Position numbers and translations under genes: made by a program | Shown here: positions 7,707 to 18,693 of the stretch, piece after piece | Numbering within the stretch: position 1 is the stretch's first letter | Layout of the letters: every line of letters begins with the position of its first letter | Notes under the pieces: generated by a model | The model's database searches: none | Seen by the model: the letters and a program-made list of their open reading frames with translations, nothing else | Told to the model about the DNA's origin: nothing | Source: Hyphomicrobiales bacterium | GTDB taxonomy: Bacteria > Pseudomonadota > Alphaproteobacteria > Rhizobiales > NORP267 | Length of the DNA: 59,978 nt | Direction: 5' to 3' | Assembly (NCBI GenBank): GCA_030688605.1 | Contig: JAUYJB010000167.1 | Coordinates: 1 to 59,978 of the forward strand

Positions 7707-9173
7707 GTGAATCTGACCCACATCTGGGACCGGACCCGACTGGCGCTCGGCGATGTCGCCGCCGCCGCCGGCGATCTGGTCGAGCCGACGCTCAGGCTCG
7801 GCGTCACCGGCCTTTCCGGCGCCGGCAAGACGGTGTTCATCACCGCGCTCATCCGCAATCTGACCGCCGGCGGGCGAATGCCACTGTTCGACCCCGTCGC
7901 CGAGGGCCGCCTGACGAACGCCTATCTGCGCCCGCAGCCCGACGACCGGGTGCCGCGCTTCGACTATGAGCGGCACCTTGCCTCGCTCCTCGAGGAACCG
8001 CGCGCATGGCCGGATAGCACCAAGAAAATCAGCCAGTTACGGATATGTCTCGAATATGAGCCTGAAGGCTTCTGGGGGCGCCGGCTGCGCCGCGGACGGC
8101 TCAATATCGACATCGTCGACTACCCCGGCGAGTGGCTCCTCGATCTGCCGCTCATCGGCTGGAGCTATGCCGACTGGTCGGCGCGCACCATCGCCGCAAG
8201 CCGTGCCGGCCCGCGGGCGGAGCTTGCCGCCGACTGGCACAGGCTTCTCGCCGCCCTCGATGCGACGGGGGCGGAGGACGAGGCCGCCGCGCGGCGCGCG
8301 GCCGATGCCTTCAGGGCCTATCTTTTGGCCTGCCGCGGCGCGCGCTTCTCCTTGAGCGCCCTTCCCCCCGGCCGTTTCCTGATGCCGGGGGAGCTCGAGG
8401 GCTCGCCGGCCTTGACCTTCGCGCCGCTCGACCTGCCGGCGGCAAGGAGCGCGCCGCGCGGTTCGCTGTGGGCGATGATGGCGCGCCGCTACGAGAGCTA
8501 CAAATCGGCCGTCGTGAAGCCCTTCTTCCGCGATCATTTCGCAAGGCTTGACCGCCAGATCGTGCTCGTCGACGCGCTTGCCGCGCTCAATGCCGGCCCG
8601 ACCGCCCTTGCCGACCTCGAAACCGCGCTCACCGACATTCTCGCCTGCTTCCGCCCCGGCGCCGGCTCCTGGCTCACCTCGATTCTGTCGCGGCGCATCG
8701 ACCGCATCCTGTTTGCCGCCACCAAGGCCGACCACCTGCACCGCGAAAGCCATGAGCGGCTGGAGGCGATCCTCGGCCGCCTCGCCCAGCACGCGATTGC
8801 CCGCGCCGAATTCGCCGGCGCCCATGTCGAGGTCGCCGCCATCGCCGCCATCCGTGCCACCCGGGAGGCCACCGCCCAGCGCGGCGGCGAGACCCTGCCC
8901 TGCATCGTCGGCACGCCGATGGCCGGCGAGCGCCTCGCCGGGCGAAGGTTCGACGGCGAGGAGGAAATCGCGGTCTTTCCCGGCGAACTGCCCGAAGACC
9001 CCGACGCGGCGCTCGCCCACGGCCGCGACGCCCCCGACCCGGACGAGGCCGATTGGCGCTTCATCCGCTTCCGCCCGCCGCTGCCGGCGCGCGGCGCCGG
9101 CGGCGAGCCGGTGTTTCCGCATATTCGCCTCGACCGGGCGCTCAGTCTGCTCGTCGGCGACAAGCTTTCCTGA
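7707..9173 (+). CDS. ycjX: YcjX-family GTP/ATP-binding protein
   Basis: A 488-residue P-loop protein of the YcjX (DUF463) family. Walker A is GLSGAGKT (35-42), the switch-like DYPGEW is at 138-143, and TKADH near residue 337 resembles the guanine-specificity motif TKxD. E. coli ycjX is a heat-shock gene of uncertain role; structural work on the family points to a dynamin- or G-protein-like fold. The start is a GTG at 7707 without a strong ribosome binding site. It is followed after 13 bases by ycjF, the usual genetic partner. Confidence 0.9.
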   Translation: MNLTHIWDRTRLALGDVAAAAGDLVEPTLRLGVTGLSGAGKTVFITALIRNLTAGGRMPLFDPVAEGRLTNAYLRPQPDDRVPRFDYERHLASLLEEPRAWPDSTKKISQLRICLEYEPEGFWGRRLRRGRLNIDIVDYPGEWLLDLPLIGWSYADWSARTIAASRAGPRAELAADWHRLLAALDATGAEDEAAARRAADAFRAYLLACRGARFSLSALPPGRFLMPGELEGSPALTFAPLDLPAARSAPRGSLWAMMARRYESYKSAVVKPFFRDHFARLDRQIVLVDALAALNAGPTALADLETALTDILACFRPGAGSWLTSILSRRIDRILFAATKADHLHRESHERLEAILGRLAQHAIARAEFAGAHVEVAAIAAIRATREATAQRGGETLPCIVGTPMAGERLAGRRFDGEEEIAVFPGELPEDPDAALAHGRDAPDPDEADWRFIRFRPPLPARGAGGEPVFPHIRLDRALSLLVGDKLS

Positions 9174-9186
9174 GACGGGACCCGCA

Positions 9187-10194
9187 ATGGCCAAGACCAG
9201 ACCTCACAAGCCCGCGATCTTCTCGCCCGACGATCCGGCACTCAGCATCGAGACCCCGCCGCCGCGGGAGACGCCGGAGGAGGCGGCTTCCGAGGCGGGC
9301 CTGCCGGTCCCCATGCCGGCGACCGCGCCCGCACGCTGGCGGCGGGTCATGGGATGGGGCTCGATCCTGGTTTCGACCCTCGCCGCGCTGGTCGCCATCG
9401 GCGCCGGCCTTGCCGCCGCTCGGCTCGTCGAAGACCTGTTCGCCCGCTCCGACTGGCTTGGCTGGCTGGCGCTGGGGCTTGCCGGGCTTGCCGGTCTGGC
9501 GCTTCTCATGATCGTGCTGCGGGAGATCGCCGGCCTCATCCGGCTCACCCGCATCACCCATCTGCGCCGCGAGGCCGAGCGCGCCCACCGCAACGGGGAC
9601 ATGGACGAGGCGCGGGCCGTCTCCGCCGGCCTGCGGCGGCTTTATGCCGGAAGGCGCGATCTCGACTGGGCGCGCGCCCGGCTTGCCGAGCACGAGCCTC
9701 AGATATTCGACGCCGACGATCTGATGCGCCTGATCGAGCGCGAATATCTCAAGAGCCTCGATTCCCGGGCCGCGGCGGAAGTCGCGCGCGCCGCCCGCAG
9801 GGTCTCCATCGTCACCGCGGTGAGCCCGGCGGCGATCGTCGACATGGGCTTCGTGCTGATCGCCAATCTCGGCCTGATGCGCCGTCTGGCAAGCCTTTAC
9901 GGCGGCAGGCCGGGCACGCTTGGCCTGTTGCGGCTGGCGCGCAGCGTCATCGCCCATCTGACGGTCACCGGCGGGCTGGCCCTTTCCGACAGCCTGTTGC
10001 AGCAGTTTCTGGGCCACGGCCTGGCGGCACGTCTTTCCGCCCGCCTCGGCGAGGGGGTGCTGAACGGCCTGTTCACCGCCCGCATCGGCCTTGCGGCCAT
10101 CGCGGTGTGCCGCCCCCTGCCCTTCCTGGCGCTCGAGCCGCCGGCCATCAAGCAGGTGATGAGCGAGGCGATCCAGTCCTCCGGAAAGGACTGA
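9187..10194 (+). CDS. ycjF: YcjF-family (TIGR01620) membrane protein
   Basis: A 335-residue inner-membrane protein. A Pro-rich cytoplasmic N-terminus (1-50) precedes two membrane helices (about 55-78 and 91-111). The C-terminal half is helical, with YGGRPGTLGLLRLARSVIAHL, a hallmark of the YcjF/TIGR01620 family. It lies directly behind ycjX, as in enterobacteria, so the two are probably co-transcribed and work together at the membrane. Function is not established for the family. Confidence 0.9.
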   Translation: MAKTRPHKPAIFSPDDPALSIETPPPRETPEEAASEAGLPVPMPATAPARWRRVMGWGSILVSTLAALVAIGAGLAAARLVEDLFARSDWLGWLALGLAGLAGLALLMIVLREIAGLIRLTRITHLRREAERAHRNGDMDEARAVSAGLRRLYAGRRDLDWARARLAEHEPQIFDADDLMRLIEREYLKSLDSRAAAEVARAARRVSIVTAVSPAAIVDMGFVLIANLGLMRRLASLYGGRPGTLGLLRLARSVIAHLTVTGGLALSDSLLQQFLGHGLAARLSARLGEGVLNGLFTARIGLAAIAVCRPLPFLALEPPAIKQVMSEAIQSSGKD

Positions 10195-10388
10195 CCGGCC
10201 TCGATCACGCGCCGCCCGGCCGCATATCACGGCCGATCACGGATTTCTCACTCGCTGTCACATCGCCGCGATTAGCCCTTTCTTTTCAGGCACTTCACCC
10301 CATCTTGGCGGACATGCGCAGCACGCTGCTGCACGTGCCGAACCGCCCCACGGGGCATTTGTGACAACGCACAGACTGGAGAAGACCC

Positions 10389-10523
10389 ATGACCAAGATC
10401 CTGACCGCACTGACCTTCGCGCTCGCCCTCGGCCTGTCGATGGCTTCCGCTTCCGCCGAGAGCATCGGCGGCACCGTCGCCCAGCAGGACGCGGCGCTCC
10501 CGGTTGTCAGCCAGGGCAACTGA
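10389..10523 (+). CDS. Small secreted protein of 44 residues
   Basis: ATG at 10389, preceded by CTGGAGAAG, opens a 44-residue frame ending in TGA at 10521-10523. The product starts MTKILTALTFALALGLSMAS, a clear Sec signal peptide with an ASA cleavage site at about residue 23, leaving a mature peptide of about 21 residues (ESIGG...VSQGN) without cysteines. A textbook terminator follows at 10576. Start, signal peptide, stop and terminator together make this a credible gene although it is very short. No family is recognised. Confidence 0.7.
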   Translation: MTKILTALTFALALGLSMASASAESIGGTVAQQDAALPVVSQGN

Positions 10524-10575
10524 CCGGGCTTGCCCCCGCGGCCGCCAAGGCCGCGCGAAAAACCTCGAAACGATC

Positions 10576-10616
10576 CTCCGCGCCCGCGGCCCCCGGCTCC
10601 GGGCGCGGAGTTTTTT
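10576..10616 (+). terminator. Rho-independent terminator after the 44-residue secreted protein gene
   Basis: CTCCGCGCCCG at 10576-10586 pairs perfectly with CGGGCGCGGAG at 10600-10610, with a 13-base loop, and is followed by six T at 10611-10616. It separates the small gene from the VWA gene that begins at 10694. Confidence 0.9.
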
Positions 10617-10693
10617 CGTCCGCGCCGCCCGCACAAGCCCGGTTGACCGCCGCGCCGCGGGGCGTCATCTTCCCTGCCGGCGAGGGTCCGCTC

Positions 10694-11869
10694 ATGTTCG
10701 TCACCTTCTTCCACGAGTTGAAAAGCGCCAACGTGCCAGTGACGCTGCGCGAATATCTGACCTTGATGGAGAGCCTCACGCTCGACCTCGCCGGCAAGCG
10801 GGTTGAGGATTTCTACTATCTCGCCCGCGCCGCGCTGGTGAAGGACGAGCGCAACCTCGACCGGTTCGACCGCGTCTTCGGCCATGTCTTCAAGGGGCTG
10901 GAGCTGATGAGCGAGGCGTTCGACGCGGAGATTCCCGAGGAATGGCTGCGCAAGCTCGCCGAGCGCCACCTCACCGAGGAGGAAAAGCGCCGGATCGAGG
11001 CGCTCGGCGGCTGGGACAAGCTGATGGAGACTCTGAAACAGCGCCTTGCCGAGCAGAAGGGCCGCCACCACGGCGGCTCGAAATGGATCGGCACCGCCGG
11101 CACCTCGCCCTTCGGCGCTTATGGCTACAACCCCGAAGGGGTTCGTATCAGCCAGGAGGGCAACCGCAACTTTCGCGCCGTCAAGGTGTGGGACAAGCGC
11201 GAATATCGGGACCTCGACGACGCGCTTGAGCTCGGCACCCGCAACATCAAGATCGCGCTGCGCCGCCTGCGCAAGTTCGCCCGCGAGGGCGCGGCCGAAG
11301 AGCTCGACCTCGACACCACCATCCACGAGACCGCCAATCGCGGCTATCTCGACCTCAAATTCCGCCCCGAGCGGCGCAACGCGGTCAAGGTGCTCTTGTT
11401 TTTCGACGTCGGCGGCTCAATGGACGGGCACGTGCGCATCTGCGAGGAGCTGTTCTCGGCCGCCCGCAGCGAGTTCAAGAACATGGAGTATTTCTATTTC
11501 CACAACTGCCTTTACGAGGCGGTGTGGAGGGACAATCGCAGGCGCCGCGCGGAGCATATCGACACCCGGGACGTGCTGCACACCTATCCTGCCGACTATA
11601 AGGTGATCCTCGTCGGCGACGCCTCGATGAGCCCTTACGAGCTGACGGTCCCCGGCGGCGCGGTGGAGCACGTCAACCCGGAGCCCGGCGCCCTGTGGCT
11701 GCAACGCCTCGCCCAGGTCTACCCGCATGCGGTGTGGCTCAACCCGGTGCCGCAGGACTATTGGGGCTACACCCCATCGATCGAATATATCGCGCGGATC
11801 TTTTCCGGCCGCATGTATCCCCTGACGCTCGAAGGCCTCGACGCCGCCATGCGCGAGCTGGTGCGCTGA
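10694..11869 (+). CDS. VWA-domain CoxE-like protein, partner of the MoxR ATPase
   Basis: A 391-residue cytoplasmic protein with an N-terminal helical domain and a C-terminal von Willebrand factor A domain. The metal-ion site reads DVGGSMD (238-244), so the first serine of the usual DxSxS is a glycine; I believe DVGGSMD is normal in this branch. Further family hallmarks are CEELFSAAR, VGDASMSPYE and a C-terminal GRMYPLTLEGLD. MoxR ATPases normally sit beside such a protein; here the ATPase is at 2846-3694. The ATG at 10694 starts the conserved MFVTFFHEL. Confidence 0.88.
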   Translation: MFVTFFHELKSANVPVTLREYLTLMESLTLDLAGKRVEDFYYLARAALVKDERNLDRFDRVFGHVFKGLELMSEAFDAEIPEEWLRKLAERHLTEEEKRRIEALGGWDKLMETLKQRLAEQKGRHHGGSKWIGTAGTSPFGAYGYNPEGVRISQEGNRNFRAVKVWDKREYRDLDDALELGTRNIKIALRRLRKFAREGAAEELDLDTTIHETANRGYLDLKFRPERRNAVKVLLFFDVGGSMDGHVRICEELFSAARSEFKNMEYFYFHNCLYEAVWRDNRRRRAEHIDTRDVLHTYPADYKVILVGDASMSPYELTVPGGAVEHVNPEPGALWLQRLAQVYPHAVWLNPVPQDYWGYTPSIEYIARIFSGRMYPLTLEGLDAAMRELVR

Positions 11870-12355
11870 GGACCGAATCGACTTGGGTTTGTAGGGTGGG
11901 CATCGGTCTTGCGGCCGCTGCCCACGGGGAGAGGAGCGGCGCCTCCAGCGGTCTCGCGTTCTTTGGTCGGCGCGGCCGCCCGGGGAGGCCGTCCAGGCCG
12001 CCCGTCCCGCACGATGGCGGGGCTGCCCGTTTGGGGCTTAAGGCGGCCGGGCTAGCTGCGAGCTTTCAACAGGTTGTCCATCCGGTCCTGACCGAGGAAG
12101 CTGGAGTTGTGAAGCTTCAGCGATTCCTGGGAAGACCGGATGAACGTCCATAAGAATGCACGCCTGACGCCGCATAGTCGAGCCGTGTTGGTGCATCGCG
12201 TGATGGTCGAAGGGGAGAAGAATAAGGCAAAACCCGAGTCTTGGTGGATTGCGGAAACGGCGAAGCTTGTTCTTTTGGCTCTTTGACAAAGTGACGGCAA
12301 CGCGGGAGACCTCAAGCTCCAAGGCCCCCTTGCCCCGGCATCGAACGCTCGCCTC
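11870..12355. other. 486-base intergenic region
   Basis: No convincing gene lies between the VWA gene and prmA. The frames here lack ribosome binding sites and recognisable products. The only clear structure is the hairpin at 12079-12142. The stretch GTAGGGTGGGCATCGG near 11890 looks like a common intergenic motif but has no second copy nearby. From about 12200 to 12290 the sequence is richer in A and T and may hold the prmA promoter. Confidence 0.6.
12079..12142. repeat. Long imperfect hairpin in the intergenic region
   Basis: CATCCGGTC at 12079-12087 pairs with GACCGGATG at 12134-12142. Inside, CCGAGGAA pairs imperfectly with TTCCTGG, and GCTGGAG with CTTCAGC around a short loop, so the 64 bases form a nested stem. 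It could be a repetitive extragenic element or a structured RNA. No second copy exists in this window. Confidence 0.5.
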
Positions 12356-13264
12356 ATGAGTCCATCCATCGAAATCGCCGAAGCGCGCGCGGACGCCGAA
12401 ACAGCGGCGCGCCTCTCGGGCCTGATCGCGGAGCTGTTCGCGGAACGCGGCCTCATCGTCGCCACCCGCGAAGGCCGCGACGGATCGTGCCGGATCGAGG
12501 TGATCCTTCCGGAGGGCCTGGCGTGGGCCGCCGTCGCGCCGCTTATCGCCGAGCTCCACACGGCTCCCCTGCCTGTTTTCAGGCTGTGCCGCCTTGACCG
12601 CGACGCCTGGGCGGCCGCGCCAAAGCCGGCGCTCGACCCGGTCCGCGCCGGGCGCTTTCTCGTCCATGACCGCGGCCACCAGCCGCCGGTCCGCCGCGGC
12701 GGCACTGCCGTCGAGATCGAAGCCGGCCTTGCCTTCGGCACCGGCCATCACGCGACGACGGCGGGCTGCCTTCTCGCCCTCGACCGGGCGCTGAAGAGCC
12801 GGCGGTTCAATAACGTCCTCGATCTCGGCTGCGGCACCGCCATCCTCGCCATCGCCGCGGCCAAGGCGGCGCGGGCGCCGGTGCTGGCAACCGACATCGA
12901 CCCGGTCGCCATCGCCGTCGCCCGCAAGAACGCTGCTCGCAACGCCGTCTTGCCGCTCGTCGCCTTCAGACGCGCCGACGGACTGCGCGACCCAGTGATT
13001 GCCGCCCGCGCGCCCTTCGATCTCGTCATGGCGAATATCCTTGCAGGCCCCCTCGAGCGCTTCGCTCAGGCGCTCGCGGGCCTCGCGGCGCCCGGCGCAA
13101 GCGTCATTCTATCCGGGCTCCTGACCCGGCAGGCGGAGCGCGTCGCCGCCCGCTACCGGGACGCGGGTTTTATGCTGCGGGAGCGGCTGGTGATAAAGGA
13201 ATGGGCGACCCTGACATTGGAAGTGCCGGGGCCGCCCAGTGGGAGGGAGGATGCTAAAACTTAG
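12356..13264 (+). CDS. prmA: Ribosomal protein L11 methyltransferase-like (PrmA)
   Basis: A 302-residue methyltransferase. The PrmA-specific pre-SAM segment EAGLAFGTGHHATT is at 122-135, motif I is DLGCGTAILAIAAAK (156-170), and the post-SAM motif MANILAGPL is also present. PrmA trimethylates ribosomal protein L11. The N-terminal substrate domain is less conserved, as is usual. The stop codon overlaps the convergent DUF1127 gene by 4 bases. The ATG at 12356 has no strong ribosome binding site. Confidence 0.88.
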   Translation: MSPSIEIAEARADAETAARLSGLIAELFAERGLIVATREGRDGSCRIEVILPEGLAWAAVAPLIAELHTAPLPVFRLCRLDRDAWAAAPKPALDPVRAGRFLVHDRGHQPPVRRGGTAVEIEAGLAFGTGHHATTAGCLLALDRALKSRRFNNVLDLGCGTAILAIAAAKAARAPVLATDIDPVAIAVARKNAARNAVLPLVAFRRADGLRDPVIAARAPFDLVMANILAGPLERFAQALAGLAAPGASVILSGLLTRQAERVAARYRDAGFMLRERLVIKEWATLTLEVPGPPSGREDAKT

Positions 13265-13485
13265 AAGTCCGGATAGAACGCCTTCGGCGCCTTTTCGAGC
13301 GCCTTGCGGTCGACGCCGATGCGCGTCAGCGTCTCATCGTCCAGCGTCGCCAGATGGGCGTTCACAATGCGCTCGGCCTGCGCCTGCCGGACGGCCACGA
13401 ACTTGGCGCCAAAGGACTTCACGCCGGCGATCAGGCGGGCCAGAAAGCCACTTTCGCGGAAAGGAGTATAGGTAATGCTTGTCAT
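13261..13485 (-). CDS. DUF1127 small protein
   Basis: A 74-residue protein with the DUF1127 helix-turn pattern near its C-terminus: LDDETLTRIGVDRKALE. Alphaproteobacterial DUF1127 proteins are small, Arg-rich and include regulators that affect RNA stability and phosphate or stress responses; the role of this one is unknown. AAGAGAA precedes the ATG at 13485. A perfect palindrome at 13604-13615 lies in its upstream region, which it shares with the divergent aminopeptidase gene. Confidence 0.88.
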   Translation of the reverse strand: MTSITYTPFRESGFLARLIAGVKSFGAKFVAVRQAQAERIVNAHLATLDDETLTRIGVDRKALEKAPKAFYPDF

Positions 13486-13603
13486 ATCGTTCTCTTTCTT
13501 TTCTGGGTGCTCGGCCCGGCACCCGAATTGATGTCTCGGTCACAAGATAGGCGCGGCGGGGTGGCTTGTAACCGGGTGTAGCCGCATGGCAGGGTTGCAA
13601 ATT

Positions 13604-13615
13604 TCGCATATGCGA
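13604..13615. promoter_or_regulatory. Perfect 12-bp palindrome between divergent genes
   Basis: TCGCATATGCGA is a perfect inverted repeat placed about 120 bases upstream of the DUF1127 start and 95 bases upstream of the aminopeptidase start. Its position suggests a dimeric regulator site. In Brucella and Agrobacterium a LysR-type regulator (VtlR/LsrB) controls DUF1127 genes, but I cannot match this site to its binding motif. Confidence 0.35.
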
Positions 13616-13709
13616 GATGTATGTTGCGGTGCAGCGCGCGGTTGCGGAATGGCACGATAAAGGCGCTGAATGTGTGTTATCCCTCGGACCCGAAAATCGG
13701 TGATTCCGC

Positions 13710-15536
13710 ATGTTCCAGAAATTCGACGCCATCGCGGACCCCGCCGCCGGCACAAGGCGGCTCAAGGCCTTGCGCGAGGAGCTTCGGGGCCGCGGGCTGA
13801 TCGGCTTTTTCGTCCCCCATACCGACGAGCATCAGAACGAATATCTGCCAGCTTGCGCCGAGCGCCTGTTCTGGCTGACCGGCTTTTCCGGCTCGGCCGG
13901 CTGCGCCGTCGTCCTCGCGGACAGGGCGGCGATCTTCGTCGATGGGCGCTACACGCTGCAGGTCCGCGCCCAGGTCGACACGGACTGCTTCGCGCCGAAG
14001 AATGTCGGCGACGAAACGCCCTATGAGTGGCTGCAGCGGCGGCTTTCCGCCGGCGACCGATTCGGCTACGACCCGAAGCTGCACACGGTTGAAAGCGCGG
14101 GCAAGCTTGAAGCGGCCTGCGGCGCGGCCGACGCGAGTCTTGTCGCCTGCGAGACCAACCCGATCGACGCCATCTGGACCGACCGGCCGGCGCCGCCGCT
14201 CGGCCCGGTCGTTCTGCATCCCTCAAGCCTTGCCGGTGAGAGCGCCGAGAGCAAGATTTCGCGGCTCAGCAACCGCCTCGGCGAGCTGCGCGCCGACGCC
14301 GTGATCCTCACCCGGCCGGATTCGATCGCCTGGCTGTTCAACATCCGCGGCCACGACATCGCCCACACGCCGGTGCCGCTTTCCTTCGCCATCGCCTTCC
14401 GCGCCGACGACCGCCCGCCGCGGCTGTTCATCGACGGCCGCAAGCTCGGCAACGAGACGCGCAGCGAAATCTCCGCTCATGCCGATATTTTCGAGCCCGC
14501 CGAGCTCGGCACGGCCCTCGCCGAGCTCAAGGGCAATGAGCCGGTGGTGCGGCTCGATCCGGTGACCGTTTCGCAATGGTTCGAGCATGAGCTTTCGGGC
14601 GGCGCGGCCCGCATCCAGCACGGGCCCGACCCCTGCATGGCGATGAAGTCGCGCAAGAACGAGGTCGAGATCAACGGCGCCCGGGCGGCGCATCTGCGCG
14701 ACGGGGTGTCGCTTGCCCGCTTTCTCGCCTGGCTCGACCGCGAAGCCCCTTTAGGCGGCGTCGACGAGATCAAGGCAGTGGAGCGGCTGGAGGCGTTGCG
14801 CGCCGAGACCGGCAAGCTCAAGGACATATCCTTCGACACCATATCCGGCACCGGACCGAACGGTGCCGTCGTGCACTACCGCGTGACCCGGGCCAGCAAC
14901 CGGCGGCTTGAGCCGGACACGCTCTACCTCATCGATTCCGGCGCCCAATACGAAGACGGCACCACCGACGTCACCCGCACCGTCGCCATCGGCCGGCCGT
15001 CAGACGAGATGCGCGATCGCTATACCCGCGTGCTCAAGGGTCATATCGCCGTCGCCACGGCGCGCTTTCCCGTAGGCACTACCGGCACCCAGCTCGACCC
15101 CTTCGCCCGCCGCGCCCTGTGGGAGGCCGGCGTCGACTATGACCACGGCACCGGCCACGGGGTCGGCAGCTTCCTGTCGGTGCATGAGGGGCCGGCGCGC
15201 ATCGCCAAGGTCCAGACCGTGGCGCTGGAGCCCGGCATGATCATTTCCAACGAGCCGGGCTACTACAAGTCGGGTGCCTATGGCATCCGCATCGAGAATC
15301 TGGTGCTGGTGCGCTCGGCGGTCGAGGTGGAGGGCGGTGAGCGGCCGCTCCTTTCCTTCGAGACCCTGACGCTCGTCCCGATCGACCAGCGGCCGATCGC
15401 GCCGGAGTTGCTGACAGTCGAAGAAATTCAATGGCTTAACGCCTATCACGCGGGCGTGCGCGAGGCGCTGTCGCCGCATCTGGGCGCCGACGACAGGGCG
15501 TGGCTGGAGCAGGCGACCCGGCCGCTGAAGGGTTAG
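13710..15536 (+). CDS. pepP: Xaa-Pro aminopeptidase (M24B)
   Basis: A 608-residue aminopeptidase P, of the three-domain type seen in cytosolic eukaryotic XPNPEP1 and many alphaproteobacteria. It removes N-terminal residues next to proline and needs two metal ions. The ligands are visible: Asp in IDSGAQY (about 409), Asp in DGTTDVTRT (about 420), His in GTGHGVGSF (about 484), Glu in SNEPGYY and Glu in IRIENLV. Two creatinase-like N-terminal domains occupy about 1-310. No signal peptide, so cytoplasmic. It converges on azlD with 6 bases between stop codons. Confidence 0.92.
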   Translation: MFQKFDAIADPAAGTRRLKALREELRGRGLIGFFVPHTDEHQNEYLPACAERLFWLTGFSGSAGCAVVLADRAAIFVDGRYTLQVRAQVDTDCFAPKNVGDETPYEWLQRRLSAGDRFGYDPKLHTVESAGKLEAACGAADASLVACETNPIDAIWTDRPAPPLGPVVLHPSSLAGESAESKISRLSNRLGELRADAVILTRPDSIAWLFNIRGHDIAHTPVPLSFAIAFRADDRPPRLFIDGRKLGNETRSEISAHADIFEPAELGTALAELKGNEPVVRLDPVTVSQWFEHELSGGAARIQHGPDPCMAMKSRKNEVEINGARAAHLRDGVSLARFLAWLDREAPLGGVDEIKAVERLEALRAETGKLKDISFDTISGTGPNGAVVHYRVTRASNRRLEPDTLYLIDSGAQYEDGTTDVTRTVAIGRPSDEMRDRYTRVLKGHIAVATARFPVGTTGTQLDPFARRALWEAGVDYDHGTGHGVGSFLSVHEGPARIAKVQTVALEPGMIISNEPGYYKSGAYGIRIENLVLVRSAVEVEGGERPLLSFETLTLVPIDQRPIAPELLTVEEIQWLNAYHAGVREALSPHLGADDRAWLEQATRPLKG

Positions 15537-15542
15537 AGCCGG

Positions 15543-15838
15543 TCAGATGAGATAGCGCAGCAGCACCACGCAAGCGACCCCGATTGCCATGGTGGCGATG
15601 ATCGGCAGGCGCTGCGCCACGATGATGGTCACGATGGCGGCAAGGCTCTCCGCAGGTCCCGTCGCCAGCACGCTGGGCGCGACCAGCGCGGTCAGGATCG
15701 CCGCCGGCAGGGCTTCGAGCGCCGCCAGCGCCCGCGGCCCCGGTGCAAGGCGCGCGATCATCCACGGCCCCAGCCCGCGCGTCGCATAGGTGACGAGCGC
15801 CATGCCGGCGATGGCGAGGAAGGTCGCGATCTCGCCGC

Positions 15839-15842
<4 letters not shown>
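15543..15842 (-). CDS. azlD: AzlD-family branched-chain amino acid exporter subunit
   Basis: A 99-residue membrane protein with three to four hydrophobic helices and the AzlD signature YATRGLGPWMI followed by ALPAAILTALVAPS. It pairs with AzlC to form a branched-chain amino acid exporter (as BrnFE in Corynebacterium). The GTG start at 15842 overlaps the azlC stop by 4 bases (GTGA), which points to translational coupling. Confidence 0.9.

Positions 15843-18693
<2,851 letters not shown>

Noticed and set aside
12038-12751. Minus-strand frames across the 486-base gap before prmA
   Set aside because: They extend into prmA antisense and have no start signals; the hairpin explains the order seen.
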